The position numbers were made by a program, and so were the translations under genes. This document shows positions 46,327 to 55,826 of a DNA stretch of 64,000 nucleotides, piece by piece; position 1 is the stretch's first letter, and each line of letters starts with the position of its first letter. The DNA lies in NCBI RefSeq assembly GCF_004683865.2, contig NZ_CP040763.1:1-64000 (forward strand), given 5' to 3'. The notes beneath the pieces were generated by a model. It was not told the origin of the DNA. It searched no databases and worked only from the letters and a program-made list of their open reading frames with translations. The DNA is from Paracoccus liaowanqingii (lineage in GTDB: Bacteria; Pseudomonadota; Alphaproteobacteria; Rhodobacterales; Rhodobacteraceae).

Positions 46327-47136
46327 GTGCTGGTCCATCCCGGCCCCGCCGATCCGCAGCGGGTGCAGGTCGTCCCTTGCCGCGCCCATCCGCTGCGCCT
46401 GCGGCTGGCGCCCGGCCTGCCGCTGGACCGGGCGGTGGCCGAGGCGATCGGGGCGGCGGGGTTCGACGCGGCCTGGCTGTGGCTGCAGGATCTACGCTGC
46501 GCGCGGCTGTCCTATGTCATCCCCGCCCCACCGCCCGGCGACGGACGCGTGGCCTTCTACAGCGACACGCATCTGCTGGACGACCGCCCCCGGATCGTCG
46601 CGGCGGGCCTGCATCTGGGCCAGGGGCCTGCCGGGGCCGTCCTGCATGCCCATGGGCTGTGGGCGGAGGCGGAGGGCGCCCTGCGGATGGGCCATCTGCG
46701 CCCCGAGGCAACCCTGCTGGCCGGTGCGGCCGAGGTCACGGGCTGGGGTCTGGACGGGGCGGCGTTCCACCGGGCCCGGGATGCCGAGACGGGCTTCGAT
46801 CTCTTTTCTCCCTGCGCGCTGCCGCGATCGCATCAGGGCGGACTGCCCTCGCGGCTGCTGCGGCTGCGGCCCCATCAGGATCTGGGGGACAGCGTCCGGC
46901 ACCTTGCCGGGCCGCAGACCCGCCATGTCGCGGGTCTGGGCAGCCTGATCGGCACAAGCTTTGCGGATGCCCCCGACCTGCCCGGCCCGGCGACCGAGAT
47001 CCTGATCCTAGGCCGGGACGGGCAGGACCTGCGCATCGCCTCGGTCGGGATCGAGGGCCGGGTGGGGCAGGGGCTGCTGGCCCCCGCCAACCCGGTCTGC
47101 ATCACCGCCGAGCTGCTGCTGATCGACGAGGATTGA
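46327..47136 (+). CDS. PPC/DUF296-domain protein with two repeats
   Basis: A 269-residue protein that seems to hold two PPC (plants and prokaryotes conserved, DUF296) units, about residues 15-140 and 160-265. The first shows HAHGLWAEAEGALRMGHLRP, the second GILIxGRDG-type strand order ending GIEGRVGQGLLAPANPVCI. PPC proteins form trimers; in bacteria the function is largely unknown. The GTG start lies seven bases after the CoA-ligase stop, so it belongs to the IclR operon. It may bind a CoA intermediate or act as a regulator; no evidence decides this. Confidence 0.65.
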   Translation: MLVHPGPADPQRVQVVPCRAHPLRLRLAPGLPLDRAVAEAIGAAGFDAAWLWLQDLRCARLSYVIPAPPPGDGRVAFYSDTHLLDDRPRIVAAGLHLGQGPAGAVLHAHGLWAEAEGALRMGHLRPEATLLAGAAEVTGWGLDGAAFHRARDAETGFDLFSPCALPRSHQGGLPSRLLRLRPHQDLGDSVRHLAGPQTRHVAGLGSLIGTSFADAPDLPGPATEILILGRDGQDLRIASVGIEGRVGQGLLAPANPVCITAELLLIDED

Positions 47137-47146
47137 GCGGGCGCGA

Positions 47147-48361
47147 TCAGGCCCCCGCCACCAGCGGATGCGACAGGGCGGTGGCGATGCCGCGCAGCTC
47201 GGCCAGACCCTTCAGGCGCCCGATGGCCGGATAGCCGGGCTGCGCCTTGCGGGACTGGTCGTCCAGGATGTCCTGGCCGTGATCGGGGCGGAAGGGGATG
47301 CGCCAGTCGGCCCGGCCCTCGGCGCGCCGGCGCGCTTCCTCGGCCAGGATCGCGGCGATCATCGCGACCATGTCGGTATTGCCCTCCAGATGCGCGGCCT
47401 CGTGGAAGGATCCGCCCAGATGGTCGTCCTCCAGCGCGACGTTGCGCAGATGCAGGAAATGCACGCGGCTGCCAAGCCGGGACATCATGCCGGGCAGGTC
47501 GTTGTCGGCGCGCGCGCCAAGCGATCCGGTGCACAGCGTGATGCCGTTGGCGCGCAGATCGACCGCGTCCATGACCGCCATGTAATCGGCTTCGGTCGAC
47601 ATGATGCGGGGCAGGCCCAGCAGGGGGAACGGCGGATCGTCGGGGTGACAGCACAGCCGCATCCCCAGTTCCTCGGCCAGCGGCGTGACCTCGGCCAGGA
47701 AATCGACCAGATGCCTGCGCAGACGCTCGGGCGTGATCGCGTCATAGCGGGCCAGGTGGTCCTTGACGTCCTCCAGCGACATGCGTTCGGCGGCCCCGGG
47801 CAGGCCGAAGACGACATTGCCGGTCAGCTCCTGCCGCCGGGCGTCGGACATGGTGGCCAGCCGGGCGCGGGCGGCCTCGGTCACCTCGGGGGTATAGTCG
47901 TCCGCCACGCCCTTGCGCTTTAGGATGAACAGGTCGAAGGCCGCGAAATCGATGGCGTCATAGCGCATGCAGGTGGCGCCGTTCTTCAGCCGATAGGACA
48001 GGTCGGTCCGCGTCCAGTCCAGGATCGGCATGAAGTTGTAGCAGATGACCTCGATCCCCGCCGCCGCAAGATGCCGCATCGAGGTCTTCCAGTTCTCGAC
48101 ATGCCGTTTCCAGTCGCCGGTCTGGCGCTTGATGTCCTCGGACACGGGCAGGCTTTCGACGACCTCCCATGCCAGGCCCGAGGGCGCGCCGTCCGACATT
48201 ACGGCCAGCGCCGCCTGGCGCTGCGCGATCTCGGCGGACTGCCAGACCTCGCCGGTGGGGATGTGATGCAGGGCGGTCACGACGCCCTCGACGCCCGCCT
48301 GCAGCATGTCGTCGATGGAAACCAGGTCTTTCGGGCCGAACCAGCGCCAGGTCTGTCTCAT
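47147..48361 (-). CDS. uxuA: mannonate dehydratase
   Basis: A 404-residue UxuA-family enzyme, which dehydrates D-mannonate to 2-keto-3-deoxygluconate in hexuronate catabolism. Recognisable segments are MRQTWRWFGPKDLVS at the start, VICYNFMPILDWTRTDL, MRLCCHPDDPPFPLLGLPRI with active-site Cys-His, LCTGSLGARADNDLPGM and FRPDHGQDILDD near the C-terminus. It is the last gene of the GntR-TRAP-3-dehydrogenase operon and converges on the PPC gene. The usual partner UxuB is not present here. Confidence 0.95.
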   Translation of the reverse strand: MRQTWRWFGPKDLVSIDDMLQAGVEGVVTALHHIPTGEVWQSAEIAQRQAALAVMSDGAPSGLAWEVVESLPVSEDIKRQTGDWKRHVENWKTSMRHLAAAGIEVICYNFMPILDWTRTDLSYRLKNGATCMRYDAIDFAAFDLFILKRKGVADDYTPEVTEAARARLATMSDARRQELTGNVVFGLPGAAERMSLEDVKDHLARYDAITPERLRRHLVDFLAEVTPLAEELGMRLCCHPDDPPFPLLGLPRIMSTEADYMAVMDAVDLRANGITLCTGSLGARADNDLPGMMSRLGSRVHFLHLRNVALEDDHLGGSFHEAAHLEGNTDMVAMIAAILAEEARRRAEGRADWRIPFRPDHGQDILDDQSRKAQPGYPAIGRLKGLAELRGIATALSHPLVAGA

Positions 48362-48390
48362 GGAATGGGGTCTTTCTGTTAGCGGGCCGA

Positions 48391-49467
48391 TCAGCTGTCG
48401 GCGAAGGAAAGTTGCACCTTGACCGATTGTGCGCGGTCAGAGGCGGTGCGGAAGGCCGTCAAGGCCTCCGCCATCGGATAGGTGGCGGTGATCATCGGGC
48501 GGGGGTCGATGTCGCCTGCGCCGATCAGCCGGACGGCCTCGGCGAATTCGCTGTCGAAGCGGTGCGACCCGGCGAAGACGATCTCTTTGCCGACCATCAG
48601 GTTCAGCGGCATCGGCGTGGGGCCCGCGACCCCCACCTGCACCAGCGTGCCGAGCGGGCGCAGGCAGGCCACCGCGTCGCGGATGGCCGAGGCGGCCGCC
48701 GAACATTCGAAGACCAGATCGACGCGGCCCTTGTCCTGCTGCCAGGCGGCCAGGCCGTCCGGGTCCGTCGCCGGGTTCACGGAATGATCCGCGCCCATGC
48801 GGCGGGCCACGGCCAGCGTGGCGTCCTGGATGTCGGTCACGATGATCGTGGCCGCGCCGCGCTGCCGGGCCACCGCCACGCACAGCGCGCCGATGGGCCC
48901 GGCGCCGGTCACCAGCACGGTCTTGCCCGCCAGCGGCCCGGCCAGGGCCTCGGCCCGGTTCGCGGCGTGCAGGCAGACGGCCAGCGGCTCGGCGCAGGCG
49001 GCGGCGCCCGGGGTGATGACGTGGGGCAGGGGATGGCATTGCGCGGCGCCGATCACCATGCGGTCGCGGAACATCCCCTGTTCATGCGGCAGATACATGG
49101 CCGAGCCCTTGAAGCGCATCGCCATGCAGTGATGCGGCAGGCCCTGCGTGCAGAATTCGCAGGCCCCGCAGGGATGCGAGGGGTTCATGGCGACCAGCTG
49201 CCCCACCGCCAGCCCGGTCACGCCCGCGCCCAGGGCCTCGATCCGCCCTGCCGCCTCGTGGCCCAGGATGATCGGCTCGCGCACGCGGATGGTGCCGATG
49301 CCGCCCTCGTGCCAGTAATGCAGGTCGGACCCGCAGATGCCGCCCGCCAGCACGGCGACACGGACCTCTCCAGGCCCAAGGGCGGGCAGGTCGGTGGTGG
49401 CGATGGTCAGGTCGTCCTGCCCGTTCAGGCGGACGGCGCGGGTCCGGGTGTCGGTCGTCTCGGTCAT
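48391..49467 (-). CDS. zinc-dependent polyol/L-idonate 5-dehydrogenase-like MDR protein
   Basis: A 358-residue medium-chain dehydrogenase. Catalytic-zinc ligands are Cys in GGICGSDLHYW and the following GHEAAGRI; structural-zinc cysteines are in HPCGACEFCTQGLPHHC; the NAD motif is VTGAGPIGAL. It most resembles L-idonate 5-dehydrogenase, oxidising a C5 hydroxyl of a sugar acid. Placement between TRAP-3 and uxuA suggests it may do the oxidoreductase step that UxuB does elsewhere. The ATG at 49467 is eight bases from the dctM stop. Confidence 0.85.
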   Translation of the reverse strand: MTETTDTRTRAVRLNGQDDLTIATTDLPALGPGEVRVAVLAGGICGSDLHYWHEGGIGTIRVREPIILGHEAAGRIEALGAGVTGLAVGQLVAMNPSHPCGACEFCTQGLPHHCMAMRFKGSAMYLPHEQGMFRDRMVIGAAQCHPLPHVITPGAAACAEPLAVCLHAANRAEALAGPLAGKTVLVTGAGPIGALCVAVARQRGAATIIVTDIQDATLAVARRMGADHSVNPATDPDGLAAWQQDKGRVDLVFECSAAASAIRDAVACLRPLGTLVQVGVAGPTPMPLNLMVGKEIVFAGSHRFDSEFAEAVRLIGAGDIDPRPMITATYPMAEALTAFRTASDRAQSVKVQLSFADS

Positions 49468-49475
49468 GGGGGGCC

Positions 49476-50753
49476 TCAGGGCATCAGCCTGTTGGGCAGC
49501 CAGGTGGACAGCGGCGGGAAATAGCTGACCATCAGCAGCATGATGATGTTGGTGATGATGTAGGGCGTGATTGCCCGGATCACCGGCGACAGCGGCAGGC
49601 GCGCGATGTTGGCGGCCACGAACAGGCACACCCCCACCGGCGGCGTGGTCAGCCCGATCATCAGGTTCATCACCGCGAAGACCGCGAAATGCAGCGGGTC
49701 GATCCCCACCGCCAGCGCCAGCGTCTGCAGGGGCACGAACAGGATGATCAGCGCGGCGATCGTCTCCATAAACATGCCGACGAACAGCAGCAGCAGGTTG
49801 ATCAGCAGGATGACGATGAACTTGTTCTGCGTGACCGACAGCACCCCGTCGGCCAGCATCTGCGGGATGCGTTCCGACACCAGGATCCAGCCGAAGACAT
49901 TGGCCGTGCCCACCAGCACCAGGATCCCGGCCGAGCTGATCGCGCTGTTGGTGATGATCCCGGGGATCGCGCGCCACGGCAGCTCGCGATAGACGAACAG
50001 CCCCACCAGCATCGCGTAGAGACAGGCGACGATGGCCGTCTCGGTCGGCGTGGTATAGCCGGTCAGCAGCCCGCCCACGATCAGCACCGTCATGGCGATG
50101 GCCCAGATGGCCCCGGTGAACGAACTGAACAGCTCCTTCATGCCCTGCCACGGCTCGCGCGGGAAGCTGTGCCTGCGGGCCAGGATGACGGTCGTGACCA
50201 TCATCGCCAGGCCCATCAGGATGCCGGGGATGGCGCCGCCCAGGAACAGCTTGCCCACCGACATGCCCGACAGCGATCCGACGATGATCATCGGCACGCT
50301 TGGCGGGATCATCGGCCCCACGGTGGACGAGGCGGCGGTGACGGCGGCGGAAAAGGCCGCCGGATAGCCCGCCTTCTTCATGCCGGGAATCATCATGCCG
50401 CCGACCGAGGCCACGTCCGCCACCGCCGTGCCCGAGATGCCGCCGAACAGCATGGACGCCGCGATATTGGCCTGCGCCAGCCCGCCGCGCATCCAGCCGA
50501 CCAGCGCATTGGCGAAACGGATGATCCGTTCGGTGATGCCGCCCGAATTCATCAGGTTGCCCGCCAGGATGAAGCCCGGGATGCACAGCAGCACGAAGCT
50601 GTCCATGCCCGCATACATCTTCTGCGGGATCACCACGAAGGGGATGTCGGCGAACAGCAGATAGGCCATCGAGGACAGCCCAAGCGTCACCGCCACCGGC
50701 AGGCCGATGGCCAGCCCCAGCACGAAGACGCCCAGAAGCAGGGTCAGACCCAT
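49476..50753 (-). CDS. dctM: TRAP transporter large permease (DctM), TRAP-3
   Basis: A 425-residue membrane protein of about twelve helices, with DctM segments FGGISGTAVADVASVGG and LMIGLTTPPVGVCLFVAANI. Start and dctQ stop share one base. It forms the permease of a hexuronate or aldonate TRAP system, judging by the adjacent idonate-type dehydrogenase and uxuA. Confidence 0.93.
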   Translation of the reverse strand: MGLTLLLGVFVLGLAIGLPVAVTLGLSSMAYLLFADIPFVVIPQKMYAGMDSFVLLCIPGFILAGNLMNSGGITERIIRFANALVGWMRGGLAQANIAASMLFGGISGTAVADVASVGGMMIPGMKKAGYPAAFSAAVTAASSTVGPMIPPSVPMIIVGSLSGMSVGKLFLGGAIPGILMGLAMMVTTVILARRHSFPREPWQGMKELFSSFTGAIWAIAMTVLIVGGLLTGYTTPTETAIVACLYAMLVGLFVYRELPWRAIPGIITNSAISSAGILVLVGTANVFGWILVSERIPQMLADGVLSVTQNKFIVILLINLLLLFVGMFMETIAALIILFVPLQTLALAVGIDPLHFAVFAVMNLMIGLTTPPVGVCLFVAANIARLPLSPVIRAITPYIITNIIMLLMVSYFPPLSTWLPNRLMP

Positions 50754-51253
50754 CAGAGATCCTCCGACACGGGGATGGGGCGGCCGTCATGGCGACCGGT
50801 CAGCATCTCGAAGATGCGCATCAGCGCCCAGAGGCCAAGCGCCACGAACAGCACCAGCATCGAGGCGTGCAGGAAATCCATCCGCCAGCCCAGGGAGGGC
50901 GCGGTCTGACGCACGCCCACCCGCGTGTATTGCCAGGCCGAGGCCAGCAGGGCGGCCGAGAACAGCGCCGTCAGCAGCGCGCTGACCAGCCGCAGGATCC
51001 ACGGCCAGCGGCCCGGCAGGCTTTCGCACAGAAGATCCACGTTCACCATGTCGCCGCTGCGCAGCGCCAGCCCGGCCCCGAGCGCGCCGATATAGATCAG
51101 GCAGAAGCGCGTCAGCTCCTCGGTCCAGACCGGGGAGGTGGGCAGGAAGGTGCGGGCGAAGACCTGCAGCAGCACGGATGCCGACAGCAGCAGGAAGGCG
51201 GACAGGATCAGAAGGCGGCACAGCCCCTCCAGCGCCTTGAAGGCCTGTGTCAT
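50753..51253 (-). CDS. dctQ: TRAP transporter small permease (DctQ), TRAP-3
   Basis: A 166-residue four-helix DctQ protein (SASVLLQVFARTFLPTSPVW, then EELTRFCLIYIGALGAGLAL). It follows dctP after a 52-base gap holding a hairpin and abuts dctM. It completes the membrane heterodimer of TRAP-3. Confidence 0.9.
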   Translation of the reverse strand: MTQAFKALEGLCRLLILSAFLLLSASVLLQVFARTFLPTSPVWTEELTRFCLIYIGALGAGLALRSGDMVNVDLLCESLPGRWPWILRLVSALLTALFSAALLASAWQYTRVGVRQTAPSLGWRMDFLHASMLVLFVALGLWALMRIFEMLTGRHDGRPIPVSEDL

Positions 51254-51276
51254 GCGATCACTCCGGTAACGGGGCA

Positions 51277-51291
51277 GGGCGCCGGGCGCCC
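51277..51291. other. intercistronic stem-loop between dctP and dctQ (TRAP-3)
   Basis: A short GC stem, GGGCGC at 51277-51282 and GCGCCC at 51286-51291, sits between the dctP stop and dctQ start, at the same place as the TRAP-2 hairpin. Confidence 0.45.
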
Positions 51292-51305
51292 CGCCGCCTG
51301 CGGTG

Positions 51306-52271
51306 TCAGTTGTTGAAGATGTCCTCGACCGTGGGACGGATGTCCTCGGCCACGCCGGCGATCACCGCGTCGCGGGCGGCCTCGGCAAAGGCCTCCTGGT
51401 CGACCTCGACGAAGGTCACGCCCTCGGCCTCCAGCTGGGCGACCAGCTCCTGCTCGTTCTCCATGAACATCTCGCGCTCGAAGGCCTGGGTGCTGTCGGC
51501 GGCGGCCTGCACGATGGCCTGGTCGGCCTCGGACAGCTTGTTCCAGGCGTTCTCCGAGATGGTCAGGTAGATCCAGGACCGGACATGCTCGGTCAGGTTC
51601 ACGGTCTTCTGCACCTCGTAGAAGCCGCCCGACTGGAACAGGGCCAGCGGGTTCTCCTGCCCCTCGATGGTGCCGTTCTGCAGCGAGGTGAAGACCTCGG
51701 AGAAGGCCATCGGCGTCGGGTTGGCGCCAAGCGCCTGCCAGGCGGAGACGAACAGCGGCACGTTCGGCACCCGCAGCTTGAAGCCGTTCAGGTCGGCGGG
51801 CGTGGTGATCTCGCGCCCGGCGGAGAGGTTGCGCGGGCCGCGGGCGAAATAGGTCAGCGGGCGGATGTCGGCCATCTCGATGATCTGGGCCTCGATCTGT
51901 TCGCCAATCTCGCCCGAGGCGACCTCGTCCATGTGCTCCAGCGAGCGATAGGCATAGGGCAGCGCCAGCAGCGCGGCCATCGGCGCCCAGTTCTGCAGGC
52001 TTTCGCCGGTGATGGTCATGTCGGCGGTGCCCAGCTGCATGCCGTTGATGACGTCGATCTCTTTCCCGAGCGACTCGTTGGGGAAGACCTGGACCTCGAC
52101 CCGGCCCTCGGTGCCGGTCGCGACCTGTTCGGCGAAATGCAGCGCGGCCAGGTGCCAGATGTTCTCCTCGTTGGCCAGATGGCCGAGCTTCAGGGTCACG
52201 TCGGCGGCCATCGCGGTGCTGGCCATCAGGGATGCGGCCAGGCCGGTCGCGAAGATGCGGGTCAGTGTCAT
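51306..52271 (-). CDS. dctP: TRAP transporter substrate-binding protein (DctP), TRAP-3
   Basis: A 321-residue periplasmic receptor with signal peptide (residues 1-22, ending TAMAA) and DctP motifs LSAGREITTPADLNGFKLRV and NGTIEGQENPLALF. The ATG at 52271 is chosen over an upstream extension that runs into the GntR gene. The operon context points to a hexuronate, mannonate or idonate ligand. Confidence 0.93.
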   Translation of the reverse strand: MTLTRIFATGLAASLMASTAMAADVTLKLGHLANEENIWHLAALHFAEQVATGTEGRVEVQVFPNESLGKEIDVINGMQLGTADMTITGESLQNWAPMAALLALPYAYRSLEHMDEVASGEIGEQIEAQIIEMADIRPLTYFARGPRNLSAGREITTPADLNGFKLRVPNVPLFVSAWQALGANPTPMAFSEVFTSLQNGTIEGQENPLALFQSGGFYEVQKTVNLTEHVRSWIYLTISENAWNKLSEADQAIVQAAADSTQAFEREMFMENEQELVAQLEAEGVTFVEVDQEAFAEAARDAVIAGVAEDIRPTVEDIFNN

Positions 52272-52314
52272 GGGTGGTCCTCCTCCAAGGATCGGATCCG
52301 GGCGGTGCCGGGGG

Positions 52315-52995
52315 TCAGGTGAAATAGTCGGGGCGGTCCTGCCGGATGACCGGCAGGTCGGCCAGGATGCCCTGCAGATGCGTGCGGATCGCCGCCTCGG
52401 CCCCCGCAACGTCGCCCGCGGCGATGGCCGCGACCAGCGCGCGGTGCTGGTCGATCAGCCGGTCGATCGGGAAATGCCGGCTGGAGAGCACGCGCACGCG
52501 GTCCATCTGCGCCTTCATCGCCACCACCACGCGCCAGGCGCTGGCCTTGCCCGCGCCCTCGGCCAGGGTGCGGTGGAAGGTCTCGTCGGCCTGGATGAAA
52601 TTGGGGGCGGCGGCGCCGGTCAGTTCCGCCTGCCGGGTCACCTGGTCCTGCAGATCGGCGATCAGCGCGGGGTCGGGGTCGGTTGCCAGCAGCTTGACGA
52701 TGTCGGCCTCGACCGCCTCGCGCACGAAGCGCGCATCCATCACCGCGTCCAGCGAGATGCGGGTGACGAAGGTGCCGCGCTGTGCGCGCACGTCGACCAG
52801 CCCCTGAGCGGCCAGCGCGATGAACGCCTCGCGGACGGGCTGGCGGCTGACGCCGAAGCGGTGGGCGGTCTCGATCTCGGACAGGCGGGTCTCGGGGGGC
52901 AGGGCGTGGGTGATGATGGCGTCGCGCAGGATATCGCAGACCTGGGCGGCGGTGCTGATCCGCGCCTTCGGCTCCCATGTCGTGGCTGCGATCAT
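52315..52995 (-). CDS. GntR-family (FCD) regulator of the TRAP-3/uxuA operon
   Basis: A 226-residue regulator with a winged helix at residues ~15-75 (LSEIETAHRFGVSRQPVREA) and an FCD domain carrying the metal pattern ETFHRTLAEGAG and DQHRALVAAI. It is first in the operon, 43 bases ahead of dctP, with GGAGG eight bases before its ATG. It likely autoregulates and represses the operon until a sugar acid is present. No FadR-type operator was found upstream; a TATAGT element near 53025 may be the -10. Confidence 0.9.
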   Translation of the reverse strand: MIAATTWEPKARISTAAQVCDILRDAIITHALPPETRLSEIETAHRFGVSRQPVREAFIALAAQGLVDVRAQRGTFVTRISLDAVMDARFVREAVEADIVKLLATDPDPALIADLQDQVTRQAELTGAAAPNFIQADETFHRTLAEGAGKASAWRVVVAMKAQMDRVRVLSSRHFPIDRLIDQHRALVAAIAAGDVAGAEAAIRTHLQGILADLPVIRQDRPDYFT

Positions 52996-53083
52996 CGGCG
53001 ATCCTCCCCTTGCGTCATCTCTACACTATACTACCATTCCACGGAAGCGGTTTTCACGCTGCCTGGCAACAGGACAGCAAAAT

Positions 53084-53109
53084 ACCCGCAGCCGGGGGCG
53101 GCTGCGGGT
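53084..53109 (-). terminator. rho-independent terminator of small periplasmic-protein gene
   Basis: A perfect ten-base stem, ACCCGCAGCC at 53084-53093 and GGCTGCGGGT at 53100-53109, has a six-base loop. On the minus strand it is followed by ATTTTGC and lies 26 bases after the stop at 53136. Confidence 0.8.
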
Positions 53110-53135
53110 CGTGTCGGGGGTGCGGGGCGCGCGGA

Positions 53136-53528
53136 TCAGTCCTGAATCAGTCCGACCAGGATCTCGCGGACCTGGGTGGTGCAGGCCTCCTCGTCGCCGT
53201 CATCGGCCAGGGCGCGGGCCTCGCCCAGCTGCGCGCGGGCCTGGATCAGGGCGTCGCCGCCGTCACCGGCCTTTTCGGTCTGCTCGACGGCCGCCTCGGC
53301 ATCCGCCTCGTCCTGATAGGGCACCGGGTCCTCGGTCCCCTCCTCGGTCATGGCCACGGATTCGCGGGCGCCCGCGACCCCCTGACCGCCCGACGAGGCC
53401 GAGATGGCCAGCCGCGCCGCGTCGTCCAGCACCTCCTCCAGGAAGGTGATGCGGTCGGCGCAATTCGCCGCAGCGGGTCCGGCGACCAGCGCCAGGCCGG
53501 CCGCCAGCAGGATCTGTTTCAGGGTCAT
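53136..53528 (-). CDS. small exported acidic protein, unrecognised
   Basis: A 130-residue protein with a clear signal peptide (residues 1-21, ending GPAAA). The mature part is strongly acidic, has one cysteine after the cleavage site and one near the C-terminus (Cys23 and Cys120, possibly a disulfide), and is predicted helical. No domain is recognised. It lies nine bases after the molybdopterin-subunit stop and before a good terminator, so it may be the last gene of that operon. Confidence 0.7.
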   Translation of the reverse strand: MTLKQILLAAGLALVAGPAAANCADRITFLEEVLDDAARLAISASSGGQGVAGARESVAMTEEGTEDPVPYQDEADAEAAVEQTEKAGDGGDALIQARAQLGEARALADDGDEEACTTQVREILVGLIQD

Positions 53529-53537
53529 GGCATGTCC

Positions 53538-55826
53538 TCAGCTGCGGAGTTGATCGGCGACCGGCAGGCGGCGGATGCGCCGCCCGGCCGCGGCAAAGAT
53601 CGCGTTGGCGATGGCCGGGGCCACCGGCGGCAGGCCCGGCTCGCCCACCCCGCCCAAGGGCTGGTCGTAGCCGCCCGAGGACACGAGATGCACGTTGATC
53701 TCGCGCGGGGCGGTCTCCATGCGCGGGATCAGGTAGCTGTCGAAGTTGCCCTGCTGCGCGCGCCCCTCTTGGAAGGTGATCTCGGTCGTCAGCGCCTGGC
53801 CCGCGCCCATGATGACCGCGCCCTCCATCTGGGACCGGATGCGGTCGGGATTGACATGCGCGCCGCAGTCGATGGCGATCTCGACCCGCGGGATGCGGAC
53901 CTCGCCGTCGATCACCTCGACCTCGGCGGCGACGGCCACGTGGCTGACGAAGCTGTAATGCGCCGCCAGCCCCAGACCCCGGCCCGAGGGCATCTCGCGG
54001 CCCCATCCGATCGCTTCGGCCACCGTCTCGGTCACCTTGCGCAGGCGGCCGGTGTCAATGGGATAGCGGTCGGGGTTCTCGCCATAGTTCCAGACGTCGC
54101 CGATCTCGCTCGGGTCGATCAGCCGGGCCGGGCCGATCACCTCCAGCAGATAGTCGCGCGGATCGCGGCCCGCCGCCTCGGCCAGTTCCGCGATGAAGGA
54201 CTGGATGGCGAAGGCATGCGGGATGTTGGACACCGCCCGGTACCAGCCGATCCGCACATGCGCGGGGGCCTGCGGGTTCTCGGCCCGGACATTGGCGATG
54301 TCCAGAGGCATGTTGGTCAGGCCCATGCCCAGTTCGAAGGGCAGCTTCTCTTTCGGATCGGGGGCGAAGATCGACCCGATCGTCGGGGCGGCGGTGCGGT
54401 GCAGCCAGGCGACCGCCTTGCCGTCCCCGTCCAGCCCCGCCTCCATCCGCTCGACCGAGACGGTGTGGTAATAGCTGTGATGCAGGTCGTCCTCGCGCGT
54501 CCAGGTCAGCTTGACCGGGGCGCCCGCCTCGCGGCTGAGGATTGCGGCCTCCAGCACGAAATCGGGCTTGGACTTGCGCCCGAAGCCACCGCCCAGAAGC
54601 GTGACATTGACGGTCACGTCCTCCTCGGGCAGTTCCATCCGCTGCGCCAGGCGCAGGCGGGTGACCTGGGGTGCCTGCACGCAGGCCCAGACCTCGCAGG
54701 ATCCGTCGCGCACATCGGCCACGGCGGCGGGCGGCTCCATCGGGGCCTGCGCCAGATGCGGGATGTAGTATTCCGCCACGACGCGGGTCGGCGCCTCGGC
54801 CAGCGCGGCCTCGACATCGCCCCGGTTCAGGATCAGTTTGCCGTCGCCGGTCTGCACCGCGGCCTCCAGCTCGGCCTTGTAGTCCTCGGAGGAATAGGCG
54901 GCATGGGGGCCGTCCTCCCATTCGATCACCAGCGCCTCGCGGCCCTTGATCGCGGCCCAGGTGTTGCGGGCGATGACGGCGACGCCGCCGAGCGGCTGGA
55001 ACTCGGCCGGGATCGCGGGCGGGTCCAGGCGGACGATCCGCTCGACCCCGGCGATCTGCAGGGCGGCGCTGTCGTCCAGGCTGGCCACGCGGCCCCCGAA
55101 GACCGGCGGGCGGGCGATGACGGCATAAAGCATCCCCTCGCGGCGCACGTCGATGCCGTAGGTCGTGGTGCCGCGGGTGATGTCGTCATTGTCGACCAGC
55201 CCGATGTCGCTCTTGCCGACATAGCGGAAGGTGGCGGGGTCCTTGAGGCGCAGCCCCTCGCGGTCCGGGACCGGCAGGGCGGCGGCGGCGGCGGCCAGCT
55301 CGCCATAGCCCATGCTGCGGTCCGAACCCTCGTGGCGGACGGCATGAGCTTCTGCGCGCACCTCGGCCACGGGCACGTCCCAGGCCTCGGCGGCGGCCTG
55401 TTCCAGCATCGCCCGGGCCGAGGCCCCGGCGCGGCGCATCGGATTGAAGAAATGGCGCAGGCTGCGCGAGCCGTCGGTGTCCTGGTTGCCATAGCGCGGC
55501 TCGTCGCCGGGGGCCTGGGTCACGCGGACCATGTCCCAGTCCGCCTCCAGCTCGTCGGCCACGACCATGGCGATCGAGGTGCGCACGCCCTGTCCCATCT
55601 CGGCGCGATGGACGGTCACGGTGACGATGCCGTCCTCGGCGATCGAGACGAAGACGTTCGGATCGTCGCGCCAGCCGTTGGGCATGGCATCGGCGCCGAA
55701 TTCCACCGGCGCCTCCTGCGCGCGGCCCCGGGCAGGCAGGCCCACGGCCAGAACCAGACTGCCGGCGCCCAGGCCCATTAGCATGGCACGGCGGCTGACA
55801 TTCGCGATCAGGGTGTTCTGCATCAT
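53538..55826 (-). CDS. molybdopterin-binding subunit, isoquinoline 1-oxidoreductase/aldehyde oxidase type
   Basis: A 762-residue large subunit of a molybdenum hydroxylase (xanthine dehydrogenase superfamily, IorB/CoxL-like). Residues 9-35 are a twin-arginine signal ([14 protein letters not shown]). Cofactor motifs include [12 protein letters not shown] and the C-terminal [15 protein letters not shown] with the catalytic Glu. It would hydroxylate an aldehyde or N-heterocycle in the periplasm. The ATG at 55826 overlaps the Fe-S subunit stop (ATGA). No cytochrome subunit or XdhC-type maturation gene is next to it. Confidence 0.9.
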   Translation of the reverse strand: MMQNTLIANVSRRAMLMGLGAGSLVLAVGLPARGRAQEAPVEFGADAMPNGWRDDPNVFVSIAEDGIVTVTVHRAEMGQGVRTSIAMVVADELEADWDMVRVTQAPGDEPRYGNQDTDGSRSLRHFFNPMRRAGASARAMLEQAAAEAWDVPVAEVRAEAHAVRHEGSDRSMGYGELAAAAAALPVPDREGLRLKDPATFRYVGKSDIGLVDNDDITRGTTTYGIDVRREGMLYAVIARPPVFGGRVASLDDSAALQIAGVERIVRLDPPAIPAEFQPLGGVAVIARNTWAAIKGREALVIEWEDGPHAAYSSEDYKAELEAAVQTGDGKLILNRGDVEAALAEAPTRVVAEYYIPHLAQAPMEPPAAVADVRDGSCEVWACVQAPQVTRLRLAQRMELPEEDVTVNVTLLGGGFGRKSKPDFVLEAAILSREAGAPVKLTWTREDDLHHSYYHTVSVERMEAGLDGDGKAVAWLHRTAAPTIGSIFAPDPKEKLPFELGMGLTNMPLDIANVRAENPQAPAHVRIGWYRAVSNIPHAFAIQSFIAELAEAAGRDPRDYLLEVIGPARLIDPSEIGDVWNYGENPDRYPIDTGRLRKVTETVAEAIGWGREMPSGRGLGLAAHYSFVSHVAVAAEVEVIDGEVRIPRVEIAIDCGAHVNPDRIRSQMEGAVIMGAGQALTTEITFQEGRAQQGNFDSYLIPRMETAPREINVHLVSSGGYDQPLGGVGEPGLPPVAPAIANAIFAAAGRRIRRLPVADQLRS

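Noticed and set aside
53020..53036. TAGT repeats upstream of the TRAP-3 GntR gene as an operator
   Set aside because: They do not fit TNGTNNNACNA and no inverted symmetry is present; more likely part of a -10 region.
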